A stretch of DNA of 6,624 nucleotides from an uncultured Oscillospiraceae bacterium (GCA_934561725.1 CAKTGW010000064.1:1-6624), one strand, 5' to 3'; positions 1 to 5,918 are shown, counted from the first letter of the stretch. Notes: a model not told the origin generated them from the letters alone. Program-made: numbers and translations.

Positions 1-244
1 ACAGAAGCCCGCCCTTTTGACCGAAGCTCATTTTTACGGTTTCCATGGAACTGCGTCCTGTACGGCCGCCGATGAGGCCGGCCAGAAGCATCATAGCGCA
101 GCCGATGATGTGGCCAAGGATGATTGCGGCAAAGCCCCGGGCCATGCCCAGCGGGGCAAATGCCGTGCCGGTGAGGATCTCTGCCAGAGAAACACCTGCT
201 CCGAACCAGATCAGCCCGTTTTGAAAGACGGAGGTCTTTTTCAT
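1..244 (-). CDS. cytX: CytX-like hydroxymethylpyrimidine (HMP) transporter, N-terminal part
   Basis: Only the first 81 codons are present; the gene continues beyond the left edge. The protein starts MKKTSVFQNGLIWFGAGVSL and continues with AEILTGT and APLG (about residues 21-33), which resembles the first helix and glycine-rich turn of NCS1-family permeases of the CytX type. Two hydrophobic segments are visible (about residues 10-32 and 37-60), followed by a basic loop GGRTGRSS. CytX proteins are predicted from genome context to import HMP, the pyrimidine precursor of thiamine, across the cytoplasmic membrane. The ATG overlaps the thiD stop codon as ATGA, and an AAGGAG ribosome site (255-260) lies inside the last thiD codons, so translation is probably coupled. 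As the last visible gene of the riboswitch-controlled operon it would feed substrate to ThiD. The family call rests on the N-terminus plus context; another NCS1 permease such as a cytosine transporter is the main alternative. Confidence 0.82.
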   Translation of the reverse strand, partial: MKKTSVFQNGLIWFGAGVSLAEILTGTAFAPLGMARGFAAIILGHIIGCAMMLLAGLIGGRTGRSSMETVKMSFGQKGGLL

Positions 245-1038
245 TCCGTGAACTCTCCTTTAAGGCCAAACATGTGGTTCATGGGGCCGGAGCCGTGGCC
301 CAGATCCAGCATGGCGGCCAGCGCGCCGGAGATATAGGCCTTGGCACGTTCTACAGCTTCGTCCAGCGTGAAGCCCTTGGCCAGGTTGGAGGCGATCGCA
401 CTGGAGAGCGTACAGCCGGTGCCATGTGTATTGGGATTGTCAATGCGTTTGCCGCGGAACCATTTACCGGTGCCGCCGCGCCAGAGCAGATCGTCTGCAT
501 CGTTGATCTGATGGCCGCCCTTACACAGAACGGCACAGCCGTATTTCTCGCTGATGACCCGGGCGGCGTTTTCCATGCCGGCAGCATCGGTGATGGTCAT
601 GCCGGAGAGGATCTCCGCCTCCGGAATGTTGGGCGTGAGCACTTCGGCCAGAGGCAGCAGCTGCCCGGTCAGCGCATCCACAGCGTCCGGATGCAGAAGC
701 TTGGCGCCGGAGGTGGCGACCATAACGGGATCGACAACAATGTGCTTTGCCCCATACTGCCGGAGCTTTTCGGCAATGACGGCAATGAGCTCTGCGGAAG
801 AAACCATGCCGATTTTTACCGCATCGGGAAAAATGTCTGTAAAGACGGAATCCAGCTGCTCACTCAAAAAGAGCGGAGTGGACTCCAGAATGTCTGTAAC
901 GCCGGTGGTGTTCTGAGCAGTCAGGGCAGTAACGGCACACATGGCGTATACGCCATTGGCCGTCATAGTCTTGATGTCTGCCTGAATTCCGGCGCCTCCG
1001 CTGGAATCGCTTCCGGCAATGGTCAATGCTGTTTTCAT
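241..1038 (-). CDS. thiD: ThiD, HMP / HMP-phosphate kinase
   Basis: A 265-residue ribokinase-superfamily enzyme of normal ThiD length. It phosphorylates HMP to HMP-P and then to HMP-PP in the cytosol, supplying the pyrimidine half of thiamine. Visible family motifs in order: IAGSDSSGGAGIQADIKTM at residues 7-25 (substrate-binding N-terminus), QNTTGV at 42-47, KIGM at 75-78, VVDPVMVATSG at 101-111, LTPNIPEAE at 134-142, CKGGH at 172-176 and HGTGCTLSSAIA at 205-216. The last contains the anion-hole GTGC, with Cys209. The start is supported by an AAGGAAG ribosome site (1046-1052). It follows the HAD phosphatase gene after a 109-bp gap, the only real gap in the operon, and overlaps cytX by 4 bp. 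There is no fused ThiE or TenA domain. A pyridoxal kinase of the same superfamily is unlikely given the neighbours. Confidence 0.96.
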   Translation of the reverse strand: MKTALTIAGSDSSGGAGIQADIKTMTANGVYAMCAVTALTAQNTTGVTDILESTPLFLSEQLDSVFTDIFPDAVKIGMVSSAELIAVIAEKLRQYGAKHIVVDPVMVATSGAKLLHPDAVDALTGQLLPLAEVLTPNIPEAEILSGMTITDAAGMENAARVISEKYGCAVLCKGGHQINDADDLLWRGGTGKWFRGKRIDNPNTHGTGCTLSSAIASNLAKGFTLDEAVERAKAYISGALAAMLDLGHGSGPMNHMFGLKGEFTE

Positions 1039-1147
1039 ATAAATACTTCCTTTCTGTTTCTACAGCACAGTTTTATAGCGCGATGCAAGGTGGTGCCCCC
1101 AATGCACCGCGTTGAACACGGGAGCAAAGCTCCCGAAAATTCCGTTT
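1039..1147 (-). other. Intergenic spacer with two small hairpins between HAD gene and thiD
   Basis: This is the only substantial non-coding gap within the thiamine operon. Two inverted repeats are visible: CGGGAGC/GCTCCCG with a 3-nt loop (1119-1135), and GGTGC/GCACC with a 7-nt loop (1092-1108). Neither is followed by a T-run on either strand, so they do not look like intrinsic terminators. No convincing -35/-10 pair was found ahead of thiD. The spacer may hold an mRNA processing or stability element, but no function can be assigned. Confidence 0.5.
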
Positions 1148-1807
1148 TTATTTGTTCAGCGCATCCCAATATTCTGGAAAGCGGCGCAGATCGGTCAGAT
1201 AAAGCTCTGCGGTTTGCCGCAGAGCCTGCTGATCCGGTTCACCATTGGCGTCAAATATACCTACGGTGCGAAAATGTGCCTCCGCTGCGGTTTTCAGGGC
1301 ATAGAGAGAGTCCTCAAAAACCAGAGTCTCCGCAGGGGCGGAGCCCAGACGGGTCGCGGCCAGTTCGTAGATGTCGGGCTTATGCTTGCTGGTGCCGAGC
1401 TCACCGGTGGTGAGGATGAATTGCAGCTTGTCCAGCAGACCCAGACGCTCCAGCGCGCGCGTTACATGCTCACGGGGGCTGGAGGTTGCCGCTGCGGCGG
1501 GGATCTCTCGCGCGGACAGCCACTGCAGCACTCCTGCGGCGCCGGGCTTGGCCGGGACTTCGTTGAAATAGAAGTCTTCCAGCATCTTTTGAAGGCCGGT
1601 CAGGATCTCGTCCTCCCGGAGCGGCACAGAATAGTGGCTTTTTACGTAGGCGGCGCCCTGCTCCATACTCATGGAGAAGAGAATGCTGTCCAGTCCCGGC
1701 TCCGGGTGCAGACCGAGAGAGCGGAGATACCGGGAGCCCAGATCCTTCCAGATACCCATAGAGTCCAGAAGTACGCCGTCCAGATCAAAAACAGCGCCCC
1801 GGATCAT
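1148..1807 (-). CDS. HAD-superfamily phosphatase in thiamine operon (possible thiamin-phosphate phosphatase)
   Basis: A 219-residue haloacid dehalogenase-type hydrolase with all four core motifs: motif I FDLDGVLLDS (residues 7-16; nucleophile Asp8, acid/base Asp10), motif II around ATSS (107-110), motif III Lys141 in SKHKPD, and motif IV VFEDS (163-167; Glu165, Asp166). Residues about 16-85 form a helical C1-type cap as in beta-phosphoglucomutase-like HADs. The family mostly hydrolyses small phosphate esters, and substrate cannot be read from these motifs. The ATG overlaps the thiE stop as ATGA and has only a weak AGAGG-like site upstream, so it is probably translated by coupling to thiE. Sitting between thiE and thiD suggests it acts on a thiamine intermediate: thiamin phosphate to thiamin (for a pyrophosphokinase route) or removal of misphosphorylated HMP or thiazole. 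This is inference from position; the HAD family call itself is firm. Confidence 0.9.
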   Translation of the reverse strand: MIRGAVFDLDGVLLDSMGIWKDLGSRYLRSLGLHPEPGLDSILFSMSMEQGAAYVKSHYSVPLREDEILTGLQKMLEDFYFNEVPAKPGAAGVLQWLSAREIPAAAATSSPREHVTRALERLGLLDKLQFILTTGELGTSKHKPDIYELAATRLGSAPAETLVFEDSLYALKTAAEAHFRTVGIFDANGEPDQQALRQTAELYLTDLRRFPEYWDALNK

Positions 1808-2445
1808 GCGTTCAGTATAGCCTCTGTGGCGGCTCTCAGCTCTTCGGCAGCGGAACGGATATTCCGGGCGGCATAGATCGCACTGATGACGGCCACTCCG
1901 CAGATGCCGCTGCCGGCCAGCTGTGCCACATTGTCAAGTGAGATGCCGCCGATAGCGACAACGGGAATGGATACGGCATCACAGATGGCCTTCAGCGTCT
2001 CATAGGACACTTCGGTAGCATCGGCCTTGGAGCCTGTGGGGAACACAGCGCCTACACCCAGATAGTCGGCGCCGTGCTTTTCTGCCAGCAGAGCCTGCTC
2101 TACGGTCTGCGCAGAGACGCCGATGATCTTGTCCGGGCCAAGCTGCGCGCGGACATCCAGTGCCTCCATATCGCGCTGCCCCACATGGACACCGTCGGCG
2201 TTGATGGCTTTGGCGATCTCCACATTGTCATTGATGATCAGAGGGACACGGCGCTCCCGGCACAGGGCCTGAAGGCAGCGGGCCTCTTCCGTAAAATGCG
2301 CCGGATCCAGCGTTTTTTCACGGAGCTGGAGCATGGTCACACCGCCGTCCAGGCTCTCCCGGACAACGTCGATAAATGCACGGCCGTTCAGCCAGTGCCG
2401 GTCGGTAACGGCATAGAGAAGAAGATCTTTTTTATCGCAATTCAT
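1804..2445 (-). CDS. thiE: ThiE, thiamin-phosphate synthase
   Basis: A 213-residue TIM-barrel enzyme of typical ThiE length. It condenses HMP-PP with hydroxyethylthiazole phosphate to give thiamin phosphate and pyrophosphate, joining the products of ThiD and ThiM. Motifs in order: LYAVTDR (residues 10-16), QLREK (40-44, pyrophosphate contact), INDN (71-74), ADGVHVGQ (83-90), IGVSAQT (108-114), GAVFPTGSK (132-140, thiazole-phosphate loop), AIGGI (164-168) and GVAVISAI (183-190, phosphate-binding end of the barrel). A GGAGG site (2454-2458) sits 8 nt before the ATG, inside the end of thiM, and the two genes overlap by 14 bp. All expected motif regions are intact. TenI, a ThiE-like aminotautomerase, is the only close alternative; presence of the QLREK and loop motifs and of thiM/thiD beside it favours ThiE. 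Confidence 0.96.
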   Translation of the reverse strand: MNCDKKDLLLYAVTDRHWLNGRAFIDVVRESLDGGVTMLQLREKTLDPAHFTEEARCLQALCRERRVPLIINDNVEIAKAINADGVHVGQRDMEALDVRAQLGPDKIIGVSAQTVEQALLAEKHGADYLGVGAVFPTGSKADATEVSYETLKAICDAVSIPVVAIGGISLDNVAQLAGSGICGVAVISAIYAARNIRSAAEELRAATEAILNA

Positions 2446-3253
2446 ATTTGGCGCCTCCGTTCAGTGTTTTGCTGTCCATATTATAGACCGCATCAATGAT
2501 GCGGCTGCGGTAGGTGGAATTTCCATCGCCCTCGGCCATGCGGCTCCAGCCGATCTCTCCGGCCAGACCCATGGCACAGACAGCTGCGGCTGCGGCCTCC
2601 AGATGATTGCCGGGATTGGCGACCAGAAAAGCGGTCATCATGCCGGAAAGCTGACAGCCGGTACCGGTGATTTTTCCCATTTCGGGACGGCCGTTGCGGA
2701 TAACATAGCATTTCTCGCCGTCACTGACCAGATCGATCGCGCCGGTGACTGCAACAATAGAACCGTTGCGGCGGGCAAGATCCTTTACAAAGGCAACGGC
2801 GGCATCCAGATTGGCGTCGGTCACGGTGTCGGCCACGTCGGCGTCCACGCCCTTGGTGGTGCCGCTGCCCAGAGCAAGTGTTTTGATCTCGGAGATATTG
2901 CCGCGCAGAGCCGTGAATTTGACGGCTTTCATCAGCTCCACCGCCGTATTGGTGCGAAGGGCAGAGGCGCCGGCGCCTACGGGGTCCAGCAGTGTGACGT
3001 GACTCAGTGCGCAGGCCTTTGTACCGGCGCGGAACATGCCCTCAATGCTCCGATGATTCAGTGTGCCGATATTGATATTCAGACCGCCGCAGATGGAGGT
3101 GATATCCTCCACATCGTCCGGCTCATCAGACATGATAGGGCTGCCGCCGCAGGCCAGAAGAATATTGGCCACGTCGTTCACGGTGACATAGTTGGTGATA
3201 TTGTGGACCAGCGGTGTGGTTTTTCGTACATTGTCGATACAGGTTCCCAGCAT
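2432..3253 (-). CDS. thiM: ThiM, hydroxyethylthiazole kinase
   Basis: A 273-residue ribokinase-fold kinase that phosphorylates 4-methyl-5-(2-hydroxyethyl)thiazole to feed ThiE; it is a salvage enzyme. Motifs: PLVHNITNYVT (residues 14-24), PIMSDEP (39-45), LDPVGAGAS (89-97), RGNISEI (117-123), VTGAIDLV (169-176), GTGCQLSG (197-204, catalytic Cys200) and a C-terminal GDGNSTYR (242-249). The start was put at MLGTCIDN because an AAGGAG site (3262-3267) lies 8 nt upstream. The reading frame stays open upstream to 3322, but that stretch is the riboswitch terminator hairpin and cannot sensibly be coding. It is the first gene of the operon, directly downstream of the TPP riboswitch, and overlaps thiE by 14 bp. 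No sign of damage. Confidence 0.96.
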   Translation of the reverse strand: MLGTCIDNVRKTTPLVHNITNYVTVNDVANILLACGGSPIMSDEPDDVEDITSICGGLNINIGTLNHRSIEGMFRAGTKACALSHVTLLDPVGAGASALRTNTAVELMKAVKFTALRGNISEIKTLALGSGTTKGVDADVADTVTDANLDAAVAFVKDLARRNGSIVAVTGAIDLVSDGEKCYVIRNGRPEMGKITGTGCQLSGMMTAFLVANPGNHLEAAAAAVCAMGLAGEIGWSRMAEGDGNSTYRSRIIDAVYNMDSKTLNGGAKYELR

Positions 3254-3261
3254 GAAAAGCA

Positions 3262-3267
3262 CTCCTT
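3262..3267 (-). promoter_or_regulatory. Ribosome binding site that fixes the thiM start
   Basis: AAGGAG on the minus strand, 8 nt before the ATG at 3253. It lies just after the T-run of the riboswitch terminator, so it is present only in read-through transcripts. This is why the shorter ThiM start was chosen over the longer open frame. Confidence 0.85.
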
Positions 3268-3272
3268 GAATT

Positions 3273-3312
3273 AAAAAATGCGGATATGCCCGCAAAAGAA
3301 CATATCCGCATT
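3273..3312 (-). terminator. Intrinsic terminator of the TPP riboswitch expression platform
   Basis: A perfect 12-bp inverted repeat (5' arm AATGCGGATATG at 3312-3301, 3' arm CATATCCGCATT at 3288-3277) with a 12-nt loop is followed by a T-run (3278-3273) on the minus strand. It lies between the aptamer and the thiM ribosome site, which is the classic position for transcription attenuation. The 5' arm can pair instead with an upstream segment (see findings), giving a plausible antiterminator. Confidence 0.93.
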
Positions 3313-3323
3313 CAGCATTCAAA

Positions 3324-3430
3324 GTGCATCAGCGACGGTATCTCCCTACGTTGGCATTATCCAAATCAGGTTATGGGTCAGGACAGAACAGCCCACTCTC
3401 AGCCCGCTGCTGCGGACTCCCCTTGTGACG
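3324..3430 (-). promoter_or_regulatory. TPP riboswitch (THI box) aptamer
   Basis: The minus strand carries the conserved thi-box blocks in the right order: AAGGGGAGTCC (3424-3414), P3 hairpin CCGC/GCGG (3415-3404), the pyrimidine-sensing CTGAGAG (3402-3396), a short variable stem GGGC/GTCC, GACCC closing P2 (about 3379-3375), AACCTGATTTGG (P4), ATAATGCC (diphosphate-sensing L5) and AACGTAGGGAGA. TPP binding is known to stabilise this fold. Here the downstream terminator implies an OFF switch at the level of transcription, controlling thiM-thiE-HAD-thiD-cytX. The closing P1 helix is not obvious; CGTCA (3430-3426) with TGATG (3331-3327) is one weak candidate, so the outer limits are approximate. 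Confidence 0.95.
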
Positions 3431-3435
3431 AGAAA

Positions 3436-3464
3436 ATGATAGCACGTTTTACAAAGCTTTGCAA
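3436..3464 (-). promoter_or_regulatory. Sigma-70/SigA-type promoter of the thiamine operon
   Basis: On the minus strand a -35 TTGCAA (3464-3459) is separated by exactly 17 nt from a -10 TATCAT (3441-3436). The predicted start of transcription is near 3429, a G immediately before the aptamer core, which is where a riboswitch leader should begin. A near-perfect 16-bp palindrome (3449-3464) covers the -35 element. Confidence 0.8.
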
Positions 3465-3471
3465 GAAATTT

Positions 3472-4263
3472 TTATGCAGCCGGAGTATAGCTGCCGGCGG
3501 AATATGCGCCGCCCACATCGACGCCCTGGTCGCAGGTATAGACCCAGCAGATCACATCGCCGTCCTTGAGCTGATACCGGGAGCAGCCGTAATTGGGAAA
3601 CCAGTCGTTTACCTTATACATCCAGCCGGAGAGCTCGCCCACGTCGAATTCATAAAGATTGTGGATGCCCTCAATATAAGCGCTGTTGTATATGGGGGTG
3701 TTGGTGTACTCCATATGGATGCCCTGCTGCTTACAGGTGCGCTGGAGCACGTTGAATACGCTTTCGCCCTCATAGAAGGTTACGGTCATCGGCTGTAAGA
3801 TCCATCCGTCAGAGGGGACAAGCTCTGTCTTTTCGGGTGCGCAGAGCTCCATATTGTCCAGGATCGTCGCGCAGGAGATGGAGATGGTGCAGCTCAGAGC
3901 CGTGTCAGATATGGCCGCATCCTGCGGATCGACGGGCAGGGGATTGCTGCTGGGAACCGGGATGGGGGACTCCGGTGTTGAAACAGGAGTCTCCGGCGCA
4001 GATGAGGGCTCTGCCGGGAGTTCAGCAGAAGCGGGGACCGTATTTTCCGGAGGCTTGGTGCTCTCCGGCGAAGGAGAGGGCAACTCCGGCGGTGTGCTCT
4101 CCGCGGAAACGTTGGGCGTGGCCTCCGCAGACGGAGAGGGAGATTCCAGAAAATCCAGACTGTGGCTGCCCGGGGCGCTGCCGCCGAACCAGAAGGCTGC
4201 GGCGAGAATGGCAAGGATCACGACCGGGACAAGAATTTTCCATTTATTTGTTTTCCACCACAT
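3472..4263 (-). CDS. Membrane-anchored DUF4430-domain protein
   Basis: A 263-residue protein in three parts. Residues about 9-27 form a hydrophobic segment after a basic start (MWWKTNKWK), acting as an uncleaved signal anchor or signal peptide; no lipobox cysteine is present. Residues about 40-115 are a Pro/Ser/Thr/Glu-rich low-complexity linker, typical of a wall-spanning stalk. Residues about 155-243 match the DUF4430 pattern: MTVTFYEGESVFNVLQ (159-174), LSGWMYKVND (211-220), NYGCSRYQLKDGD (224-236) and ICWVYT (238-243). DUF4430 is related to the C-terminal beta domain of transcobalamin and intrinsic factor. Seven cysteines lie outside the anchor and linker, so disulfides are possible. The start has a GGAG site (4274-4271) 7 nt upstream, and the gene follows the toroid-SLH gene by 15 bp, so they should be co-transcribed. 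A ligand-binding role is inferred; the ligand is unknown. Confidence 0.85.
   Translation of the reverse strand: MWWKTNKWKILVPVVILAILAAAFWFGGSAPGSHSLDFLESPSPSAEATPNVSAESTPPELPSPSPESTKPPENTVPASAELPAEPSSAPETPVSTPESPIPVPSSNPLPVDPQDAAISDTALSCTISISCATILDNMELCAPEKTELVPSDGWILQPMTVTFYEGESVFNVLQRTCKQQGIHMEYTNTPIYNSAYIEGIHNLYEFDVGELSGWMYKVNDWFPNYGCSRYQLKDGDVICWVYTCDQGVDVGGAYSAGSYTPAA
3919..4146 (-). repeat. Low-complexity Pro/Ser/Thr/Glu linker coding segment
   Basis: Codons about 40-115 of the DUF4430 protein encode irregular short units such as PSPS, STPPE, PSPSPES, TPESP and PVPSS. It is imperfect at the DNA level and is best read as a flexible extracellular spacer rather than a tandem array. Its length may vary between strains. 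Confidence 0.7.
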
Positions 4264-4278
4264 GACGGGACTCCGTTT

Positions 4279-5904
4279 CTACAGAAGATTGGCGCGGTCC
4301 AGCAGATTATAGAGCATCTGTGCGATCTCGCAGCGCTTAATGGCGGTTTTGGGCTGGATGTCCAGAGCGGAATCATCCAAAATACCGCTGCCGTAGCAGA
4401 AGGCCAGCCCGGGGCGTGCCCAGTCGGCAGAGGTCACATAGTCTGTGAACTGAGCCAGAATATCCCGGACGGCGTTGATATCCAGTGTGGTGTCCATACC
4501 GCAGAGCGCAGCGGCCCGGGCAACCAGAACAGCGGCCTCCTGGCGGGTGATCGTGCTCTCGGGGGCAAATTTGCCGTTGCCTATGCCGTTGATCAGCCCG
4601 TAGGCAGAGGCGGTGCCGATATAGGGGGCATACCATTTTTTGGCGGAGACATCGGTGAAGCTGTCGGAGCTTTTGGGCGTCAGGCCCAGTGCACGGACCA
4701 CAATGGCGGAGAACTCGGCGCGGGTCATATTGGCGTCGGGGGCAAATTTGCCGTTGCCCATGCCGTTGATGATGCCGCGGGCAGCCATAGCTTCAATAGC
4801 GGACTGATTTTTATGAGCAGCCACATCGGTAAAGCTGCTGCCCGGTGCGGTGATGGGCACGCGCTTTACATCGGCGTGCTTGTTTGGCAGCCCGATAGAG
4901 ACGCCGGTGACAGAGATGGAGACATCATCCATTCTGTAGAGACTGCTTTGGCCTTTGGCGCTGCGCAATGCGGCTGCCAGTGCATACAGCCCCTGTTCGC
5001 TGGCCATCTGGCTGGCGGAGCCGGACTGGGTGTGCAGAAAGCTGCCGTCACTCTGCTGATAGCTCAGCAGGTCATCTAGCAGAGAATGTCCGCCATTTAC
5101 AAAGCGGCTGTCGTTCAGATCAATCCCCAGAGCGCAGAGCGCGGTAATGACCTGAGCAGTGCTCTCTGCATTGCCGGAGCCCCAGGAGGTAAAGCCGCCT
5201 GTGGCATCCTGCATGGTGCTCAGACAGGACAGTGCTTTGTCCGTGGCGGACTTTACGGCGCTCTGGGCCTGATATCCGGCCAGAGCCTGCAAAACCATAC
5301 CGGTCATGTCGGGGTCGGCCTTGCCGCTGCCGCCTTTGTCGGTCAGGTTCCAGCCGCCGTCATCCAGCTGCCGGGAGAGGATCTCGTCCACATACATCTG
5401 GCGGGTGGCCTGTTTGGCGGCGGAAGGATTTACAGGCAGGTCATAGCTGCCGCAGTCCAGCGCGATCAGAGCCCAGACGGGGCCGTTTATGCCCTGCCAG
5501 ATGGTCTTGTCAAAATCGCCCAGAGGGGTAAGCAGGTTATAGCCGGCCACGTTGGCAGGATCGGCTCCGATAGAGGTAAGCGCCACGATCAGACGGCTGT
5601 ATTCCGTGTATTTTTTCTCATGCAGGACACCGCCGCAGGCCTTTACATAGCTCTCAGCTGCCGCATAGTAATTGTCCCAGTAGGATTGAGGTACAGCGGC
5701 GCCGCTGCGTGCCAGACCGATCACGGCCCACTCGCCGCCGATGGAGCCCACCTGCGGGGCCTTTACGGCGGTCTGCATATATGCGGCGCTCCGCTGTACG
5801 GCCTTTTCCAGACTGCTGTCCGCTGCGGCGGCGGGGACGGCAAAGCTCAGCAGCATAACCAGAGCCAGAAGCAGGCTGAGTCCTTTTCTTCCGAATCGTT
5901 TCAT
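4279..5904 (-). CDS. Secreted alpha/alpha-toroid protein with three C-terminal SLH repeats
   Basis: A 541-residue exported protein. Residues 1-28 are a signal peptide (MKRFGRKG, a Leu-rich core, then VPAAAA before the likely cleavage). Residues about 30-325 are a helical repeat domain of the prenyltransferase/terpene-cyclase toroid type, with recurring turn-helix units: PVWALIALD (142-150), QLDDGGWNL (179-187), DMTGMVLQAL (199-208), MQDATGGF (231-238), AESTAQVITAL (246-256) and YQQSDGSFL (282-290). No terpene-cyclase DxDD catalytic motif was seen, so binding is more likely than catalysis. SLH repeats begin at FTDV 358 (TRAEF 394), FTDV 416 (TRQEA 453) and a diverged FTDY 486 (KRCEI 523); they should hold the protein to secondary wall polymer. 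The start was chosen at MKRFG because AGGAGG lies 8 nt before it; the frame is open 10 codons further, but those codons cover the ribosome site. The same fold forms the N-terminal barrel of cobalamin carriers, and the next gene encodes the matching beta domain. Confidence 0.9.
   Translation of the reverse strand: MKRFGRKGLSLLLALVMLLSFAVPAAAADSSLEKAVQRSAAYMQTAVKAPQVGSIGGEWAVIGLARSGAAVPQSYWDNYYAAAESYVKACGGVLHEKKYTEYSRLIVALTSIGADPANVAGYNLLTPLGDFDKTIWQGINGPVWALIALDCGSYDLPVNPSAAKQATRQMYVDEILSRQLDDGGWNLTDKGGSGKADPDMTGMVLQALAGYQAQSAVKSATDKALSCLSTMQDATGGFTSWGSGNAESTAQVITALCALGIDLNDSRFVNGGHSLLDDLLSYQQSDGSFLHTQSGSASQMASEQGLYALAAALRSAKGQSSLYRMDDVSISVTGVSIGLPNKHADVKRVPITAPGSSFTDVAAHKNQSAIEAMAARGIINGMGNGKFAPDANMTRAEFSAIVVRALGLTPKSSDSFTDVSAKKWYAPYIGTASAYGLINGIGNGKFAPESTITRQEAAVLVARAAALCGMDTTLDINAVRDILAQFTDYVTSADWARPGLAFCYGSGILDDSALDIQPKTAIKRCEIAQMLYNLLDRANLL
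4561..4593 (-). repeat. 33-bp direct repeat, copy in SLH repeat 2
   Basis: This segment is identical at 32 of 33 bases to 4738-4770, offset by 177 bp (59 codons, one SLH unit). It encodes the INGIGNGKFAP stretch. The near identity at the DNA level is higher than the two repeats show overall, which suggests gene conversion or a fairly recent duplication of this patch. Confidence 0.8.
4738..4770 (-). repeat. 33-bp direct repeat, copy in SLH repeat 1
   Basis: Partner of 4561-4593, with a single base difference at the 22nd position. It encodes the INGMGNGKFAP stretch; the one base change turns Ile into Met. SLH repeat 3 has no equivalent copy. Confidence 0.8.
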
Positions 5905-5912
5905 TTGCGGTT

Positions 5913-5918
5913 CCTCCT
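5913..5918 (-). promoter_or_regulatory. Ribosome binding site that fixes the toroid-SLH start
   Basis: A full-consensus AGGAGG on the minus strand, 8 nt before the ATG at 5904. The longer open frame from 5934 would read through it, which argues for the MKRFG start and gives a clean signal peptide at the N-terminus. Confidence 0.9.

Noticed and set aside
1119..1135. Hairpin after the HAD gene as an intrinsic terminator
   Set aside because: A 7-bp stem is present but no T-run follows on either strand, and thiD-cytX clearly belong to the same pathway operon.
274..1413. Long open frame on the plus strand opposite thiD and the HAD gene
   Set aside because: It is antisense to well-recognised genes, has no ribosome site or promoter and no family motifs; GC-rich third codon positions on the other strand explain its length.
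3254..3322. Upstream extension of ThiM by 23 codons to an earlier ATG
   Set aside because: The extension covers the terminator hairpin, T-run and the ribosome binding site; its peptide has no similarity to the ThiM N-terminus.
4162..5079. Long plus-strand open frame opposite the toroid-SLH gene, and similar frames at 5086-5952
   Set aside because: These are antisense shadows of the SLH and toroid repeats, rich in Gly/Ala/His as expected from such mirror frames, with no initiation signals.
4279..5904. Squalene/terpene cyclase enzyme identity for the toroid domain
   Set aside because: The helical repeats fit the fold, but no DxDD acid motif or full set of QW repeats was seen, and the protein is secreted and wall-bound.
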